Numbered from the stretch's first letter, positions 33,802-42,782 are shown. The stretch: 59,018 nucleotides of DNA from Nocardia cyriacigeorgica NBRC 100375 (GCF_000308555.1 NZ_BAFY01000068.1:1-59018); one strand, 5' to 3'. Program-made: numbers and translations. Notes: generated by a model from the sequence alone, not told the origin.

Positions 33802-34826
33802 TACCGGCACACCTCCGTATGCGAATTCCCGCCGACCTGCGAGAACATGCCCTGCGGGAACAGCACGCCCCACAGCGACACATCGAGGCCGCAGACATAG
33901 GAATTGATGTAGGTCCCGTTGCCGCTGATGCGCGCCAGCCCGGCCAGCACATCCGGCAGCTCGACGGCCGCGCGGTCGAGCCGGGCGCCGTTGGACAGCA
34001 GCAGACTCACCCCGGCGGACGCATCCAGCTGCGCCTGTGCCATCCCCGGTGCCACCTGTCCGATCAGTTCGGTGAGCTTGTCGGTCGAATCCGCAACCTG
34101 GGTGACCGCGCCCTTCAACGTCTCGCCCTGCTCGTACAAGCCGGTGACCAGCGCGCGTGACTGGGTGATGAGCGTTTCCAATTCGTGGCTGCGATTGGCC
34201 AGCCCCGCGATGACGCCGCTGAGATTGGTGATCACCGCACCCAGAATCTCGTCGCGCTCCCGGAACGTGCTCGCCAGACTCGCCGCCCGGGTGATCAGCG
34301 CCGACAGCGATACTCCGTCGCCCTGTAGGGCCTGCACCAACGTCTCCGACAGCGAATTCACCTCGTCCGGCTGCAACATGCTGAACAACGGCTCGAACCC
34401 GGCCAGCAGCGTGGAGACATCGAAGGAGGACTCGGTGCGCTCCAACGGAATCGACGCGCCGTCGGTCAGCCGTTGGCCACCACCTTCGCCCGGCGCCAGC
34501 GCGATATACCGCTGACCGATCAAGTTCTGATACCTGATCAGGGCTTTGGTGGTGGTGTAGAGCCGCTGCCGCGACTGCACCGAGAACTCCACCCGCGCCT
34601 TACGCTGCGGATCGAGTTCGATCGCATCGACCCGGCCCACCCGCACCCCGGCCATCCGCACGTCGTCACCGACCCGCAGACCGAGCACATCGGTGAAGGT
34701 GGCGGAATAGCCGGTGGTGTCGCCGGGCACCGAGCGTTGCAGGGTCGACCAGATCGTGTACGTGGCGCCTAGAGCGAGGGCCACGAATACTGCCAGTCCT
34801 GCTATCGAACGGCGGGAGTATGTCAT
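33801..34826 (-). CDS. mceB: MceB-type protein, mce operon II
   Basis: 341 residues. Span at about 8-26 (SIAGLAVFVALALGATYTIW), MCE domain about 38-120 with VLGLRVGDDVRMAGVRVGRVDAIEL and RYQNLIGQRYIALAPGEGG, both close to the operon I MceB. AGGGGA lies 7 nt before the ATG at 34826; the gap to mceA (102 bp) is the only sizeable one in the operon. The tail has cysteines in CGLDVSLWG and HTEVCR. Confidence 0.92.
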   Translation of the reverse strand: MTYSRRSIAGLAVFVALALGATYTIWSTLQRSVPGDTTGYSATFTDVLGLRVGDDVRMAGVRVGRVDAIELDPQRKARVEFSVQSRQRLYTTTKALIRYQNLIGQRYIALAPGEGGGQRLTDGASIPLERTESSFDVSTLLAGFEPLFSMLQPDEVNSLSETLVQALQGDGVSLSALITRAASLASTFRERDEILGAVITNLSGVIAGLANRSHELETLITQSRALVTGLYEQGETLKGAVTQVADSTDKLTELIGQVAPGMAQAQLDASAGVSLLLSNGARLDRAAVELPDVLAGLARISGNGTYINSYVCGLDVSLWGVLFPQGMFSQVGGNSHTEVCR

Positions 34827-34928
34827 CGGTTCCCCTGGTCGGCTGATGGTGGGACGGATGCGAGCCCGCCGCTCGAGATCGCGGGCCCGAAACATGGGCC
34901 GATGGCATCCGGTGTCGCTGCCTGCATG

Positions 34929-36572
34929 TCAACGTCCCCCGTCCCGCACCTGCGCGGTCGTGTCGCGGACGGTGAGCGAACCGCCCGCGAGCACCGGGCC
35001 GAGCAGCAGGAGCTGCGCGGCGTTGGGTTCACCGCCGACGAGGGCGGCGACGGCGGCCCGGCCGCGCAGTGGCCGGGAGGTGGCGGACGCGGACCGGCGG
35101 GCGATGGGTGCCGCATCGGGGACGGCGGGGGAGCCGGGTGCCGGATCGGAGTGCGAGGTGGCCGCGCCGGATCCGGCGGTGCCGGTCGTGTTCGAGGCGG
35201 TTCCAGGTGCTCCCGGAGCCGCTGGGTCGGGACGCGGAGATCCTGGCGGAGGCGGCGGAGTTGATACACCGGGGATCGGGAAGGGGAGCGGCGGCAGACC
35301 CGGGATGAGCGGGAAACCGGGGAGCCCCGGCACCGGCGAGGTCCCAGGCGCCCCAGCCGTACCCGGTGCTCCGGCCGTTCCCGGAGCACCGGGCAGCGCG
35401 AGCGCTCCAGGCACTCCAGGAATGCCGGGCGCGATCGGGGCAGGCCCGGCCGAATCCAGGTGGCGCGGGACCAGTCCGGGCGGAAATGGCTGTGCTGGAG
35501 CCGTATTCGGCACGGAACCATCGGTGCAGCGCGGTCCGGCCACCTCCCCGTATCGCGGGCAGTCTTGTGCCGTGTACTGCTGGAACGGCGTGAACGTGAC
35601 GTCGATGGCCCAGCTCATCTGCTTGCTCGGGCCCCAGTTGAAGACGGTCACCAGCTTGCCGAGTGCGGCGTTGAGGTTGGCGACCGACACCGGAAGCGCG
35701 TCCGGGTCGGCGGCGAGCGCGCCGAAGGTCTCGTCGAGGCCGGCCACCAATTCCTTGCCTGCGTCCGGGTTGCGGGCGAACAGGGCGTTGGTGGCGTCGA
35801 TGGTGCTGCTCGCACCGGTGAGCAAGGCGACGACGCCGGCGCGCCGTTCGGTGATGGTGCGCGCCGAGGTCACCGATTCGGCCAGCACGTCGATCAACTC
35901 GGGTGCCGATGCGCTGATCGCGCTGGTCGCCGCACCGAGATCGCCGAGCAACTCACCGATTCCGGGGATCGCGCGGACCTGGGTGGTCCAAATGTCGAGG
36001 CGTTCGATGGTCGAGCCCGGTACCCGGGCGGCGGGGTCGAGCGCGTCGGCGAGAGTGCCGAGCACCCGGCCGAGCTTTTCGGGCTGGATGTGGTCGAGCA
36101 CGGTCCGCAGGGTGGTGAGGGTGGTCTGGAGTTCGGTGGTCGCACGGCCGGTGTCCTGCTCGATGGTCGCGCCGGCCCGCAGGCCCAGCGGCGCCGCGCC
36201 GTTGTCGACCAGCTCCACGGCGGTGACGCCGAAGATATTGGCAGGCACCACCCGTGCGGTGACGCTGCCCGGAATCGCCTCGGCGGCCTCGGGCAACAGG
36301 TCGATCTCCACCCGCTGACGCTCACCCTTGGCGACGATGTCCACCCCGGCGACCGAGCCGACGAGCATCCCGCGGAACTTCACATCCGCCCGCTCGGGCA
36401 GCCCGTCTCCGCTGCTGGTCAGCATGGCGACGACCGGCACCCGATCGTCGAACGCGCCGGTGTAGCGCAGGCCGAGCAGCGCCACCACCGTGGCGATGAC
36501 GACCGCCACGGCCACCCCGGCCACGCCCAACACGCGGTTCGACGGCCCGCGTCCACTCGGATCGATGATCAT
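34929..36572 (-). CDS. mceA: MceA-type protein with long collagen-like Pro/Gly tail, mce operon II
   Basis: 547 residues, about 200 more than operon I MceA. Span about 13-34 (VLGVAGVAVAVVIATVVALLG), MCE domain about 42-120 (GLPERADVKFRGMLVGSVAGVD; NIFGVTAVELVDNGAAP), then the helical part to about 330. From about residue 370 the protein changes character: Gly-Ile-Pro-Gly-Val-Pro, Gly-Ala-Pro-Gly-Thr repeats and poly-Pro runs fill about 80 residues, followed by an Ala/Ser-rich stretch to the end. Start ATG 36572 has an AGGGG-type site. The tail is presumably extracytoplasmic and could reach through or bind the cell wall. Confidence 0.9.
   Translation of the reverse strand: MIIDPSGRGPSNRVLGVAGVAVAVVIATVVALLGLRYTGAFDDRVPVVAMLTSSGDGLPERADVKFRGMLVGSVAGVDIVAKGERQRVEIDLLPEAAEAIPGSVTARVVPANIFGVTAVELVDNGAAPLGLRAGATIEQDTGRATTELQTTLTTLRTVLDHIQPEKLGRVLGTLADALDPAARVPGSTIERLDIWTTQVRAIPGIGELLGDLGAATSAISASAPELIDVLAESVTSARTITERRAGVVALLTGASSTIDATNALFARNPDAGKELVAGLDETFGALAADPDALPVSVANLNAALGKLVTVFNWGPSKQMSWAIDVTFTPFQQYTAQDCPRYGEVAGPRCTDGSVPNTAPAQPFPPGLVPRHLDSAGPAPIAPGIPGVPGALALPGAPGTAGAPGTAGAPGTSPVPGLPGFPLIPGLPPLPFPIPGVSTPPPPPGSPRPDPAAPGAPGTASNTTGTAGSGAATSHSDPAPGSPAVPDAAPIARRSASATSRPLRGRAAVAALVGGEPNAAQLLLLGPVLAGGSLTVRDTTAQVRDGGR
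35195..35435 (-). repeat. Collagen-like Pro-Gly repeat region of MceA (operon II)
   Basis: Encodes repeated G-x-P and P-G-x triplets (GIPGVPG, GAPGTAGAPGTAGAPG, GLPGFPLIPGLPPLP). The Gly-x-Pro periodicity is irregular, so a true collagen helix is uncertain. Confidence 0.8.
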
Positions 36573-36580
36573 CGCCGCCC

Positions 36581-37441
36581 CTACCCGGAAATCCGCAGAC
36601 CCGGGTCGATACCCCAGATCGCCAGTGTCAACAGCAGATTCGCGAAAACGACCACGATGATGGTGGTCTTGATGGCCTTGCCGGCTGCGACGCCGACGCC
36701 CTCCGGCCCGCCCGAGGCGACGAACCCGTAGTAGCACTGGATGAACGTCGCCAGCAGCACGAATGTCACCACCTTGAGCACCGAATACGCGATGTCCACG
36801 GGATCGAGGAACTGATGGAAGTAGTGGTCGAAGGTGCCGAGGGTGGTGCCGCCGAGGAACAGGATCGAAACTTTCGTGGTGAAATAGGCGATGGCCAGGC
36901 CGATGCTGTAGAGCGGAACGATCGCCACCAGCGCCGCCAGCATTCTGGTGCTGATCAGGTACGGCAGCGGCCGGATCGCGATGGACTCGAGCGCGTCGAT
37001 TTCCTCCGAGATCCGCATCGAACCGATCTGCGCGGTGAACCGGCAGCCGGCCTGCGCGGCAAAGGCCAGCGTCGCCAGCAGTGGAGCCAGTTCCCGGGTG
37101 GTGGCGAAGCCGGAGACCGCACCGGTGAGCGGCGTCATGGTGAGCAGTTCGAGTGCCGTATGCGATTCCATACCGACGGTGATGCCGCCGAACCCGCACA
37201 GGATCAGCACCACGCCCGCCGTGCCGCCGCCCACGACCAGGGAACCGTTTCCCCAGGTCACATCGGTGATCAGGCGCAGCAGCTCCTTGCGATAGTGGCG
37301 CAGCACGAACGGCATCGCGGCGATCGACTGCACCAGCACCAGCCCGATGTGGCCGAGTCGCACACTCGCGTGCGCGGGCCCGGTGGCCGCGGCGGCCAGT
37401 GCGCGGGCGGGACGCAGCAGCGGCGGTGTGTAGGAACTCAT
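36581..37441 (-). CDS. yrbEB: YrbE/MlaE-family permease B, mce operon II
   Basis: 286 residues, about five spans. MRISEEIDALESIAIRPLPYLI is the MlaE coupling loop; SGGPEGVGVAAGKAIKTT is the second conserved block. It is 8 bp from mceA and 1 bp from yrbEA. The presumed partner of yrbEA in the Mce II transporter. Confidence 0.92.
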   Translation of the reverse strand: MSSYTPPLLRPARALAAAATGPAHASVRLGHIGLVLVQSIAAMPFVLRHYRKELLRLITDVTWGNGSLVVGGGTAGVVLILCGFGGITVGMESHTALELLTMTPLTGAVSGFATTRELAPLLATLAFAAQAGCRFTAQIGSMRISEEIDALESIAIRPLPYLISTRMLAALVAIVPLYSIGLAIAYFTTKVSILFLGGTTLGTFDHYFHQFLDPVDIAYSVLKVVTFVLLATFIQCYYGFVASGGPEGVGVAAGKAIKTTIIVVVFANLLLTLAIWGIDPGLRISG

Positions 37442-37442
37442 C

Positions 37443-38297
37443 TCAGAGCACCTTCGCCGGGAACAGCGTGTTGTAGATCTGGGTGATCACGATATTGGTG
37501 GCGAACAGCACGATCGCCGAGGTGACGACCGCGGAGTTGACCGCGTTCGCGACCCCGGCCGGCCCGCCCTTGGCGGTGAGCCCGGTATCGCAGGCGATGA
37601 TCGCGGTGAGCGCTCCGAAGATCGCGGCCTTCACGATCGCGACGACGAGGTCGGCGGCCACCGCGAACGAGGCGAAGGTGCTGACGTAGGAGCCGGGTGT
37701 CCCGGACTGGATGTAGACGTTGAACACGTACCCGGTGGCGAATCCGACGAAGACGACGAATCCGCACAGCAGCATGCTGATCAGCACCGCCGCCAGCAGC
37801 CGCGGCGCCACCAACCGCCGCACCGGGTCGACGCCCATCACCCGCATCGCGTCGATTTCCTCGCGAATGGTGCGCGAGCCCAGATCGGCGCACATGGCCG
37901 AACCGACCGCGCCCGCGATCATCAGCGCCGCCACCAGCGGCGCGCCCTGCCGGATGATGCCGAGCCCGTTCACCGCGCCGATGAAGGTGGTCGCGCCGAC
38001 CTGGCTGACCAGCGACCCCACCTGAATCGACACCACCACCGCGATGGGAATGGCGATGAGCAGCGTCGGCGCGGCCGATACGTTGGCCATGAACGCGGCC
38101 TGCTGAAGGAACTCCCGGCCCGGAAACCGCCGTCGCGCCAGCGAAGTGAACAACTCGGCGAAGGCGCGGCCGGTCATGGTGACCTGCCGCCCGGCCGTCT
38201 CCACCGACTTCTGCGGATGGTCGCGCCAGTAGTCGAGACCGAACCTGATGATCCGTTCCCGATCGGTCGGATCGGCAACATTGTCCGTACTGATCAT
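37443..38297 (-). CDS. yrbEA: YrbE/MlaE-family permease A, mce operon II
   Basis: 284 residues, first gene of operon II. SRTIREEIDAMRVMGVDPVRRLVAPR is the coupling loop, and TAKGGPAGVANAVNSAVVTS the second conserved block. The N-terminal 70 residues are cytoplasmic, with RRRFPGREFLQQAAFMANVS before the first span. Compared with operon I it clearly differs in sequence, so the two operons are not a recent duplication. A small palindrome lies 72 bp upstream. Confidence 0.92.
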   Translation of the reverse strand: MISTDNVADPTDRERIIRFGLDYWRDHPQKSVETAGRQVTMTGRAFAELFTSLARRRFPGREFLQQAAFMANVSAAPTLLIAIPIAVVVSIQVGSLVSQVGATTFIGAVNGLGIIRQGAPLVAALMIAGAVGSAMCADLGSRTIREEIDAMRVMGVDPVRRLVAPRLLAAVLISMLLCGFVVFVGFATGYVFNVYIQSGTPGSYVSTFASFAVAADLVVAIVKAAIFGALTAIIACDTGLTAKGGPAGVANAVNSAVVTSAIVLFATNIVITQIYNTLFPAKVL

Positions 38298-38368
38298 GTA
38301 GCCGCCTTTGGCTGGTCAGAGCATCAACCCCCGCGCACCGACCGTGTTCCTACACGAGCGAAGCGAAT

Positions 38369-38379
38369 TGTCTGAGACA
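38369..38379. promoter_or_regulatory. Palindrome upstream of mce operon II
   Basis: TGTCT-g-AGACA, 72 bp before the yrbEA start and the only clear symmetric element in the 145-bp gap. Possible operator for an unlinked regulator. Confidence 0.4.
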
Positions 38380-38442
38380 GTAACAAGGTCGACGGCGACC
38401 CGCTAGCCTTTCGTGGAAATTCTCGGTGCGGTCTCGCGGACC

Positions 38443-39234
38443 TCAGAAGTCGATGTCGGGGATATCGATATCGAGCACCGACTGTGTCAGCGCATCCAAT
38501 TGATCCATGGCCGCACCGATATCGAGCGCTTCGATGCCATCGACCTCGGCGCGCAGTTCGTCGAGGTCGGCCAGCAGGGCGGCGGCCTCATCGATGACGG
38601 GTGCGTGGTCGCGCGGCGGATCGCACGGCTGCCACGAGATGGCCTCGTGCCACCAGGTATCTCGGCGAGCCCAGGACCAGGTGACCTTACGGGCCAGCGG
38701 GGCGTCGTCGGTGAGCAGGCGGAAGTGCGCGCCCGCGGTGTGGTGGGTCAGTTCCAGGATGGCGTCGGGTAACTGTCTGATACGGAGCTGGGTGTTGCGA
38801 TCATGGGCCAACGTCAGTGTGGGCCGGTCGATATTGCGGGTGTCCGGGATCAGCAGGTCCACCAGGGGTTCGGTCACCGTGGGGAACGTGTGCGGCCCGG
38901 CTTCGACGGGAACGCGAGCGGCGGTGCGCGGATGATGCAGGCGGCCGGCGTCGACCTCGAACACGGCCAGATCGCGAGTCGCGGTCAGCCGCAACGCGAT
39001 ACACAGCCCGGCCAGGTGATCATCGGATTCGACTCCCAGTAACAGTCCGCGTCCATCGGGCGGCCGCACGACCGACAGCGGACCCGCCTGACGCCGCAGT
39101 TGCGCGACGACGATCCCGACCACCGGCAGGGGCGCCGTGGGCTCCGAGTGTTCCAGGATCGCCCGGTACTGCCCGAAAGCCTGTTCCGGCGAACCTGTTC
39201 CGGCGGCAGGCAATACGGCGAACACTGAACTCAC
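38443..39234 (-). CDS. Protein of unknown function, 263 residues
   Basis: Not recognised. A soluble, acidic protein without signal peptide or spans. The middle part has predicted beta-rich segments (LAVFEVDAGRLHHP, TLTLAHDRNTQLRI); the last 60 residues are acidic and helical (DEAAALLADLDELRAEVDGIEALD), ending LDIDIPDIDF. The acidic C-terminal helix could be a protein-interaction surface. Start is GTG 39234. It lies 60 bp after the VIT1 transporter and 145 bp before mce II on the same strand, so it may be part of a longer transcription unit. Confidence 0.7.
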   Translation of the reverse strand: MSSVFAVLPAAGTGSPEQAFGQYRAILEHSEPTAPLPVVGIVVAQLRRQAGPLSVVRPPDGRGLLLGVESDDHLAGLCIALRLTATRDLAVFEVDAGRLHHPRTAARVPVEAGPHTFPTVTEPLVDLLIPDTRNIDRPTLTLAHDRNTQLRIRQLPDAILELTHHTAGAHFRLLTDDAPLARKVTWSWARRDTWWHEAISWQPCDPPRDHAPVIDEAAALLADLDELRAEVDGIEALDIGAAMDQLDALTQSVLDIDIPDIDF

Positions 39235-39293
39235 CCGCCAAGTACAGCACTAACCGCCACGGGATGCCCCCCGCACTCCGCGGATATCGGACC

Positions 39294-40028
39294 TCAGATA
39301 CCGGAGACGTCCGCGAGCTGTCCGATCCCGTAGGTGATCGCCATGGCCAGCGCCCCACCGGCCACCACCCGCACCACCGCCCGGCCGGGGCGACTGCCAC
39401 CGAGTCGAGCGCTGATCGACCCGGTGAGCGCGAGTGCGATGAGGACCGCCGCGAACGTCACCGGGATGCGAAGGTGGGTGGGCGGCAACAATATCGCCAG
39501 CAGCGGCAGCAACGCGCCGACGGTGAAGGCGACGGCGGAGGAAAACGCCGCGTGCCACGGGTTGGTGAGTTCGTCAGGGTTCAAACCCAGTTCGGCCTCC
39601 GCGTGCGCGGTGAACGCGTCGTGCGCGGTGAGTTCCTCGGCGACCCGGCGCGCCGTCTCCGGTGACAACCCCTTGGCACGGTAGATCGCGGTCAATTCGG
39701 CGAGTTCGGATTCCGGCTCCTCCCGCAATTCCCGGCGCTCTTTGGCCAGTAGCGCCTTCTCGGAATCGCGCTGGGTGCTCACCGAGACGTACTCACCGAC
39801 CGCCATCGAGATCGCTCCCGCGCTCAATCCGGCGATGCCCGCGGTGAAGATGGTGCTGGTGGCGGTATTCGCGGCGGCCACACCCACGACCAGACCGGCC
39901 GTCGAGACGATGCCGTCGTTCGCGCCGAGGACGCCGGCGCGCAACCAGTTCAATCGCGTCGCCAAGGCTTCGGTGTGCGGTTCTCCCGGGTGTTGCGCCG
40001 CGCCGTCGATCTCGCTCGATGCGTCCAT
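39294..40028 (-). CDS. VIT1/CCC1-family Fe2+/Mn2+ transporter
   Basis: 244 residues. LNWLRAGVLGANDGIVSTAGLVVGVA (first helix) and AISMAVGEYVSVSTQRDSEKALL are the VIT1 signatures. The cytoplasmic metal-binding segment (about 88-145, EEPESELAELTAIYRAKG to AHDAFTAHAEAELG) is rich in Glu/His. Two or three further spans follow. VIT1 proteins remove Fe2+ or Mn2+ from the cytoplasm in exchange for protons. It is 9 bp after an AraC-type gene on the same strand and so may be co-transcribed with it. Its metal choice is not certain. Confidence 0.88.
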   Translation of the reverse strand: MDASSEIDGAAQHPGEPHTEALATRLNWLRAGVLGANDGIVSTAGLVVGVAAANTATSTIFTAGIAGLSAGAISMAVGEYVSVSTQRDSEKALLAKERRELREEPESELAELTAIYRAKGLSPETARRVAEELTAHDAFTAHAEAELGLNPDELTNPWHAAFSSAVAFTVGALLPLLAILLPPTHLRIPVTFAAVLIALALTGSISARLGGSRPGRAVVRVVAGGALAMAITYGIGQLADVSGI

Positions 40029-40037
40029 AGCCGCAGC

Positions 40038-41069
40038 CTATGCCAGGGCGGCCTGCCCGCGGGCGAGACCGGGTTCGTTGCGGATCGCGGTCGGCGGCCT
40101 ACCCCACCAGCGGCGACAGCAGCGGGTCAAGGTGGCCTGTTCGGTGAGACCGACGAGCGAGGCGATCTGGCTCATCGAGATATCGGTGGTGGTGAGGTAC
40201 CGGCGGGTTTCGGTGCGGCGCACGTCGTCCAGCACGGCGGCGAAGGTGGTGCCCTCGGCGCTGAGCCTGCGCTGCAGGGTGCGCGGGTGCATCGTCAAAA
40301 GGCTGGCCACCACGCCGATCTCGGGTGGGGTGGTGCCGAGTAGCTGCTTGACGGCGGCGCGCACGGTCGGCACCACCGAGCTGCCGGTGGTGGCGGTCTG
40401 CTGGGCCAGGAACTCCATGGCCAGCCGATGCAACTGCTCGTCACCGCCGCTGAGCTGACGCCCGGCGAGGCTGCTCGGCACCCGCAGCAACGCGTCGCGG
40501 CGACCGGCCCGCACCGGCGCGCCGAAGAACTGCTCGTACACCGACAGCGGCGCGGGCGGCCGATACGGCAGCTCCACCGAACGCAGGCCGTAGCGATCGC
40601 CGATCAGCCGCTGGATGGCCCGGTGGACGAAGGCGAGGCCGAGGTCGGTGCCTTGTATCGGGGTCGCCGCCGCGGCCCGCACGCCGTAGCGCAACGCCAC
40701 CACACCGCGGTCGCCGTACGGGTCGGGATCGAGCGACAGACTCAGCGAGCGCGCGTGCACGAACAGATACCGGGAACTGCATTCGAGCACGTCGGCCAGG
40801 GTTGGTGAACTACGGATGGCCAGCGCCAGCGGCCCGAGCATGGCCAGATCCTGGCGCGCCGACATACGCAAGCCCAGGTCGGGGCAGTCCAGCCGGTGCG
40901 CGGCCAGTTCCAGCACCGCCGCCACCGCCTGATCGGAGACCAACAGGTCATCGGTGTCCAGGGCGGCGACGGGAAGCCCGCACGAGGTGGCCAGCTCCTC
41001 GGCATCGCCGCCCAGTTCGGCGACCGTCACCCGGAATCCGCGCAGACCCGCGGAACGAATCACCGACAT
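40038..41069 (-). CDS. AraC-family regulator with arabinose-binding-like N-terminal domain (OruR type)
   Basis: 343 residues. The N-terminal domain (about 20-200) is of the type in OruR-like regulators, with SCGLPVAALDTDDLLVSDQAVAAV and FFGAPVRAGRRDALLRVP; the C-terminal double helix-turn-helix (about 240-335) has VASLLTMHPRTLQRRLSAEG and ISMSQIASLVGLTEQATLTRC. ATG 41069 is used. It is divergent from an EthA-like monooxygenase (71 bp away), the likely target, and 9 bp upstream of the VIT1 gene. Confidence 0.9.
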   Translation of the reverse strand: MSVIRSAGLRGFRVTVAELGGDAEELATSCGLPVAALDTDDLLVSDQAVAAVLELAAHRLDCPDLGLRMSARQDLAMLGPLALAIRSSPTLADVLECSSRYLFVHARSLSLSLDPDPYGDRGVVALRYGVRAAAATPIQGTDLGLAFVHRAIQRLIGDRYGLRSVELPYRPPAPLSVYEQFFGAPVRAGRRDALLRVPSSLAGRQLSGGDEQLHRLAMEFLAQQTATTGSSVVPTVRAAVKQLLGTTPPEIGVVASLLTMHPRTLQRRLSAEGTTFAAVLDDVRRTETRRYLTTTDISMSQIASLVGLTEQATLTRCCRRWWGRPPTAIRNEPGLARGQAALA

Positions 41070-41139
41070 GTCGCCCAGAATCAAATACTTGTCGCGTGAA
41101 GTCAAGTGAGGCGGGCCCGCGCCTCGCACACTGGAGACC

Positions 41140-42651
41140 ATGACCGAGACCGTTGTTGCTCCGGAACACCTGGATGTGGTGATCGTCGGCGCCGGGCTGT
41201 CCGGCATCGGCGCCGCCTACCGGTTGCAGACCGAATGCCCGGGCAAGTCCTACGCCGTGCTCGAGGCCCGCGACGCCATGGGCGGCACCTGGGACCTGTT
41301 CCGTTATCCGGGCATCCGCTCCGATTCGGACATGTTCACCCTCGGCTACCCGTTCAAGCCGTGGCGCGACGCCAAGTCCATCGCCGACGGCCCCTCGATC
41401 CTGCGCTACATCACCGAAACCGCCGCCGAGAACGGCATCGACCGCAAGATCCGCTACCGGACCAAGGTCGTCGCCGCCGAATGGTCCAGTGACACCGCGC
41501 GCTGGACGCTCACCCTCGAACAGCGCGACCAACACGGCGCGGTCGAACAGCGCGAGCTGACCTGCGAGTTCCTCTACGCCTGCGCCGGGTACTACAACTA
41601 CGACCAGGGCCACGCGCCCGAATTCCCCGGCATCGAGGATTTCGCGGGCACCGTGGTGCATCCGCAGTTCTGGCCGGAGAAGCTGGATTACACCGGCAAG
41701 CGCGTGGTCGTCATCGGCAGTGGCGCCACCGCCGTGACGCTGGTGCCGTCGATGGCCGAGCAGGCCGAACTGGTCACCATGCTGCAACGCTCACCCACCT
41801 GGATCAGCCCGGTGCCCGGCCGCGACAAGGTGGCCGACCGGATCAGGGCCACGCTGCCGCCGAACCTCGCGCACCGGCTCATCCGCACCAAGAACATCCT
41901 GTTCAACGTCGGTTTCTACCAGTACTGCCGCCGCCGTCCCGAGGCTGCGCGCAAGCTGCTCACCGGCCTGACCACCCGCATCCTGAAGGACAAGCGGGCC
42001 GTCGCCGAACACTTCACGCCCAGCTACGACCCGTGGGATCAGCGCCTGTGCGCGGCGCCGGACGCCGACTTGTTCAAGGCCATCCGCAAGGGCAAGGCCG
42101 AGGTCGTCACCGACCGGATCGACACCTTCGTCCCGGAAGGTATCCGGCTGGCGTCCGGCCGCACCCTGCCCGCGGACGTGGTCATCACCGCGACGGGCCT
42201 GCAACTGCTGGCCTTCGGCGGCATCACCCCGGTCGTGGACGGGCGCCGGGTGGAGTTGTCGCAACAGTTCGTCTGGCAGGGCGCGATGCTCACCGGCGTA
42301 CCGAATTTCGCCGTCTGCATCGGCTACACCAACGCCTCCTGGACCCTGCGCGCCGACCTGACATCGCGGCTGGTCTGCAAGGTCATCAACCACATGGACC
42401 GCAACGGTTACGCGGCCGTGGTACCGCGCCCGGATGGCAGGCTCGACGAGCGTCCGCTGCTGGATCTGGCGTCGGGCTATATCCAGCGCTCCATCGGCGA
42501 CTTCCCGCGTCAGGGCGATCGGCATCCGTGGAAGGTGCGGCAGAACTATCTGCTCGATTCCGCCACCACGATGCGCACCGATCTCGGCAAGACGCTCGCG
42601 CCGACGCCGCGTTCGGCCGTGCGGAAGCCGGTCGATGCCCGGGTGCGCTGA
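41140..42651 (+). CDS. EthA-like Baeyer-Villiger flavin monooxygenase
   Basis: 503 residues. FAD fingerprint VIVGAGLSGIGAAYRLQ near the N terminus, GGTWDLFRYPGIRSDSDM, the Baeyer-Villiger signature FAGTVVHPQFWP (about 168-179) and the second Rossmann motif VVVIGSGATAVTLVPSM. The overall pattern (DVVIVGAGxSG, SYAVLE, TCEFLxxCxGYYNYD, YTNASWTLxADL) is close to M. tuberculosis EthA, from memory and not searched. Such enzymes turn ketones into esters and activate thioamide prodrugs such as ethionamide. Here the divergent neighbour is AraC-type, unlike the TetR-type EthR. Natural substrate unknown. Confidence 0.92.
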   Translation: MTETVVAPEHLDVVIVGAGLSGIGAAYRLQTECPGKSYAVLEARDAMGGTWDLFRYPGIRSDSDMFTLGYPFKPWRDAKSIADGPSILRYITETAAENGIDRKIRYRTKVVAAEWSSDTARWTLTLEQRDQHGAVEQRELTCEFLYACAGYYNYDQGHAPEFPGIEDFAGTVVHPQFWPEKLDYTGKRVVVIGSGATAVTLVPSMAEQAELVTMLQRSPTWISPVPGRDKVADRIRATLPPNLAHRLIRTKNILFNVGFYQYCRRRPEAARKLLTGLTTRILKDKRAVAEHFTPSYDPWDQRLCAAPDADLFKAIRKGKAEVVTDRIDTFVPEGIRLASGRTLPADVVITATGLQLLAFGGITPVVDGRRVELSQQFVWQGAMLTGVPNFAVCIGYTNASWTLRADLTSRLVCKVINHMDRNGYAAVVPRPDGRLDERPLLDLASGYIQRSIGDFPRQGDRHPWKVRQNYLLDSATTMRTDLGKTLAPTPRSAVRKPVDARVR

Positions 42652-42782
42652 TCCGGCTCTGCCTCGGTCGATCCGATCGGTGAATTGTCAACGAGGGCAA
42701 AATAATTGAATCCGAAAGGACATCGGCGGTGCCGCCCGGTCCGCGCCCGGTTGTCGGTGGGCCGGGCTATCATGCGCTTGGT

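Noticed and set aside
34714..36318. 534-residue open frame opposite mceA of operon II
   Set aside because: Gly/Ser/Arg-rich shadow of the MceA tail; the mce operon order requires the minus-strand gene.
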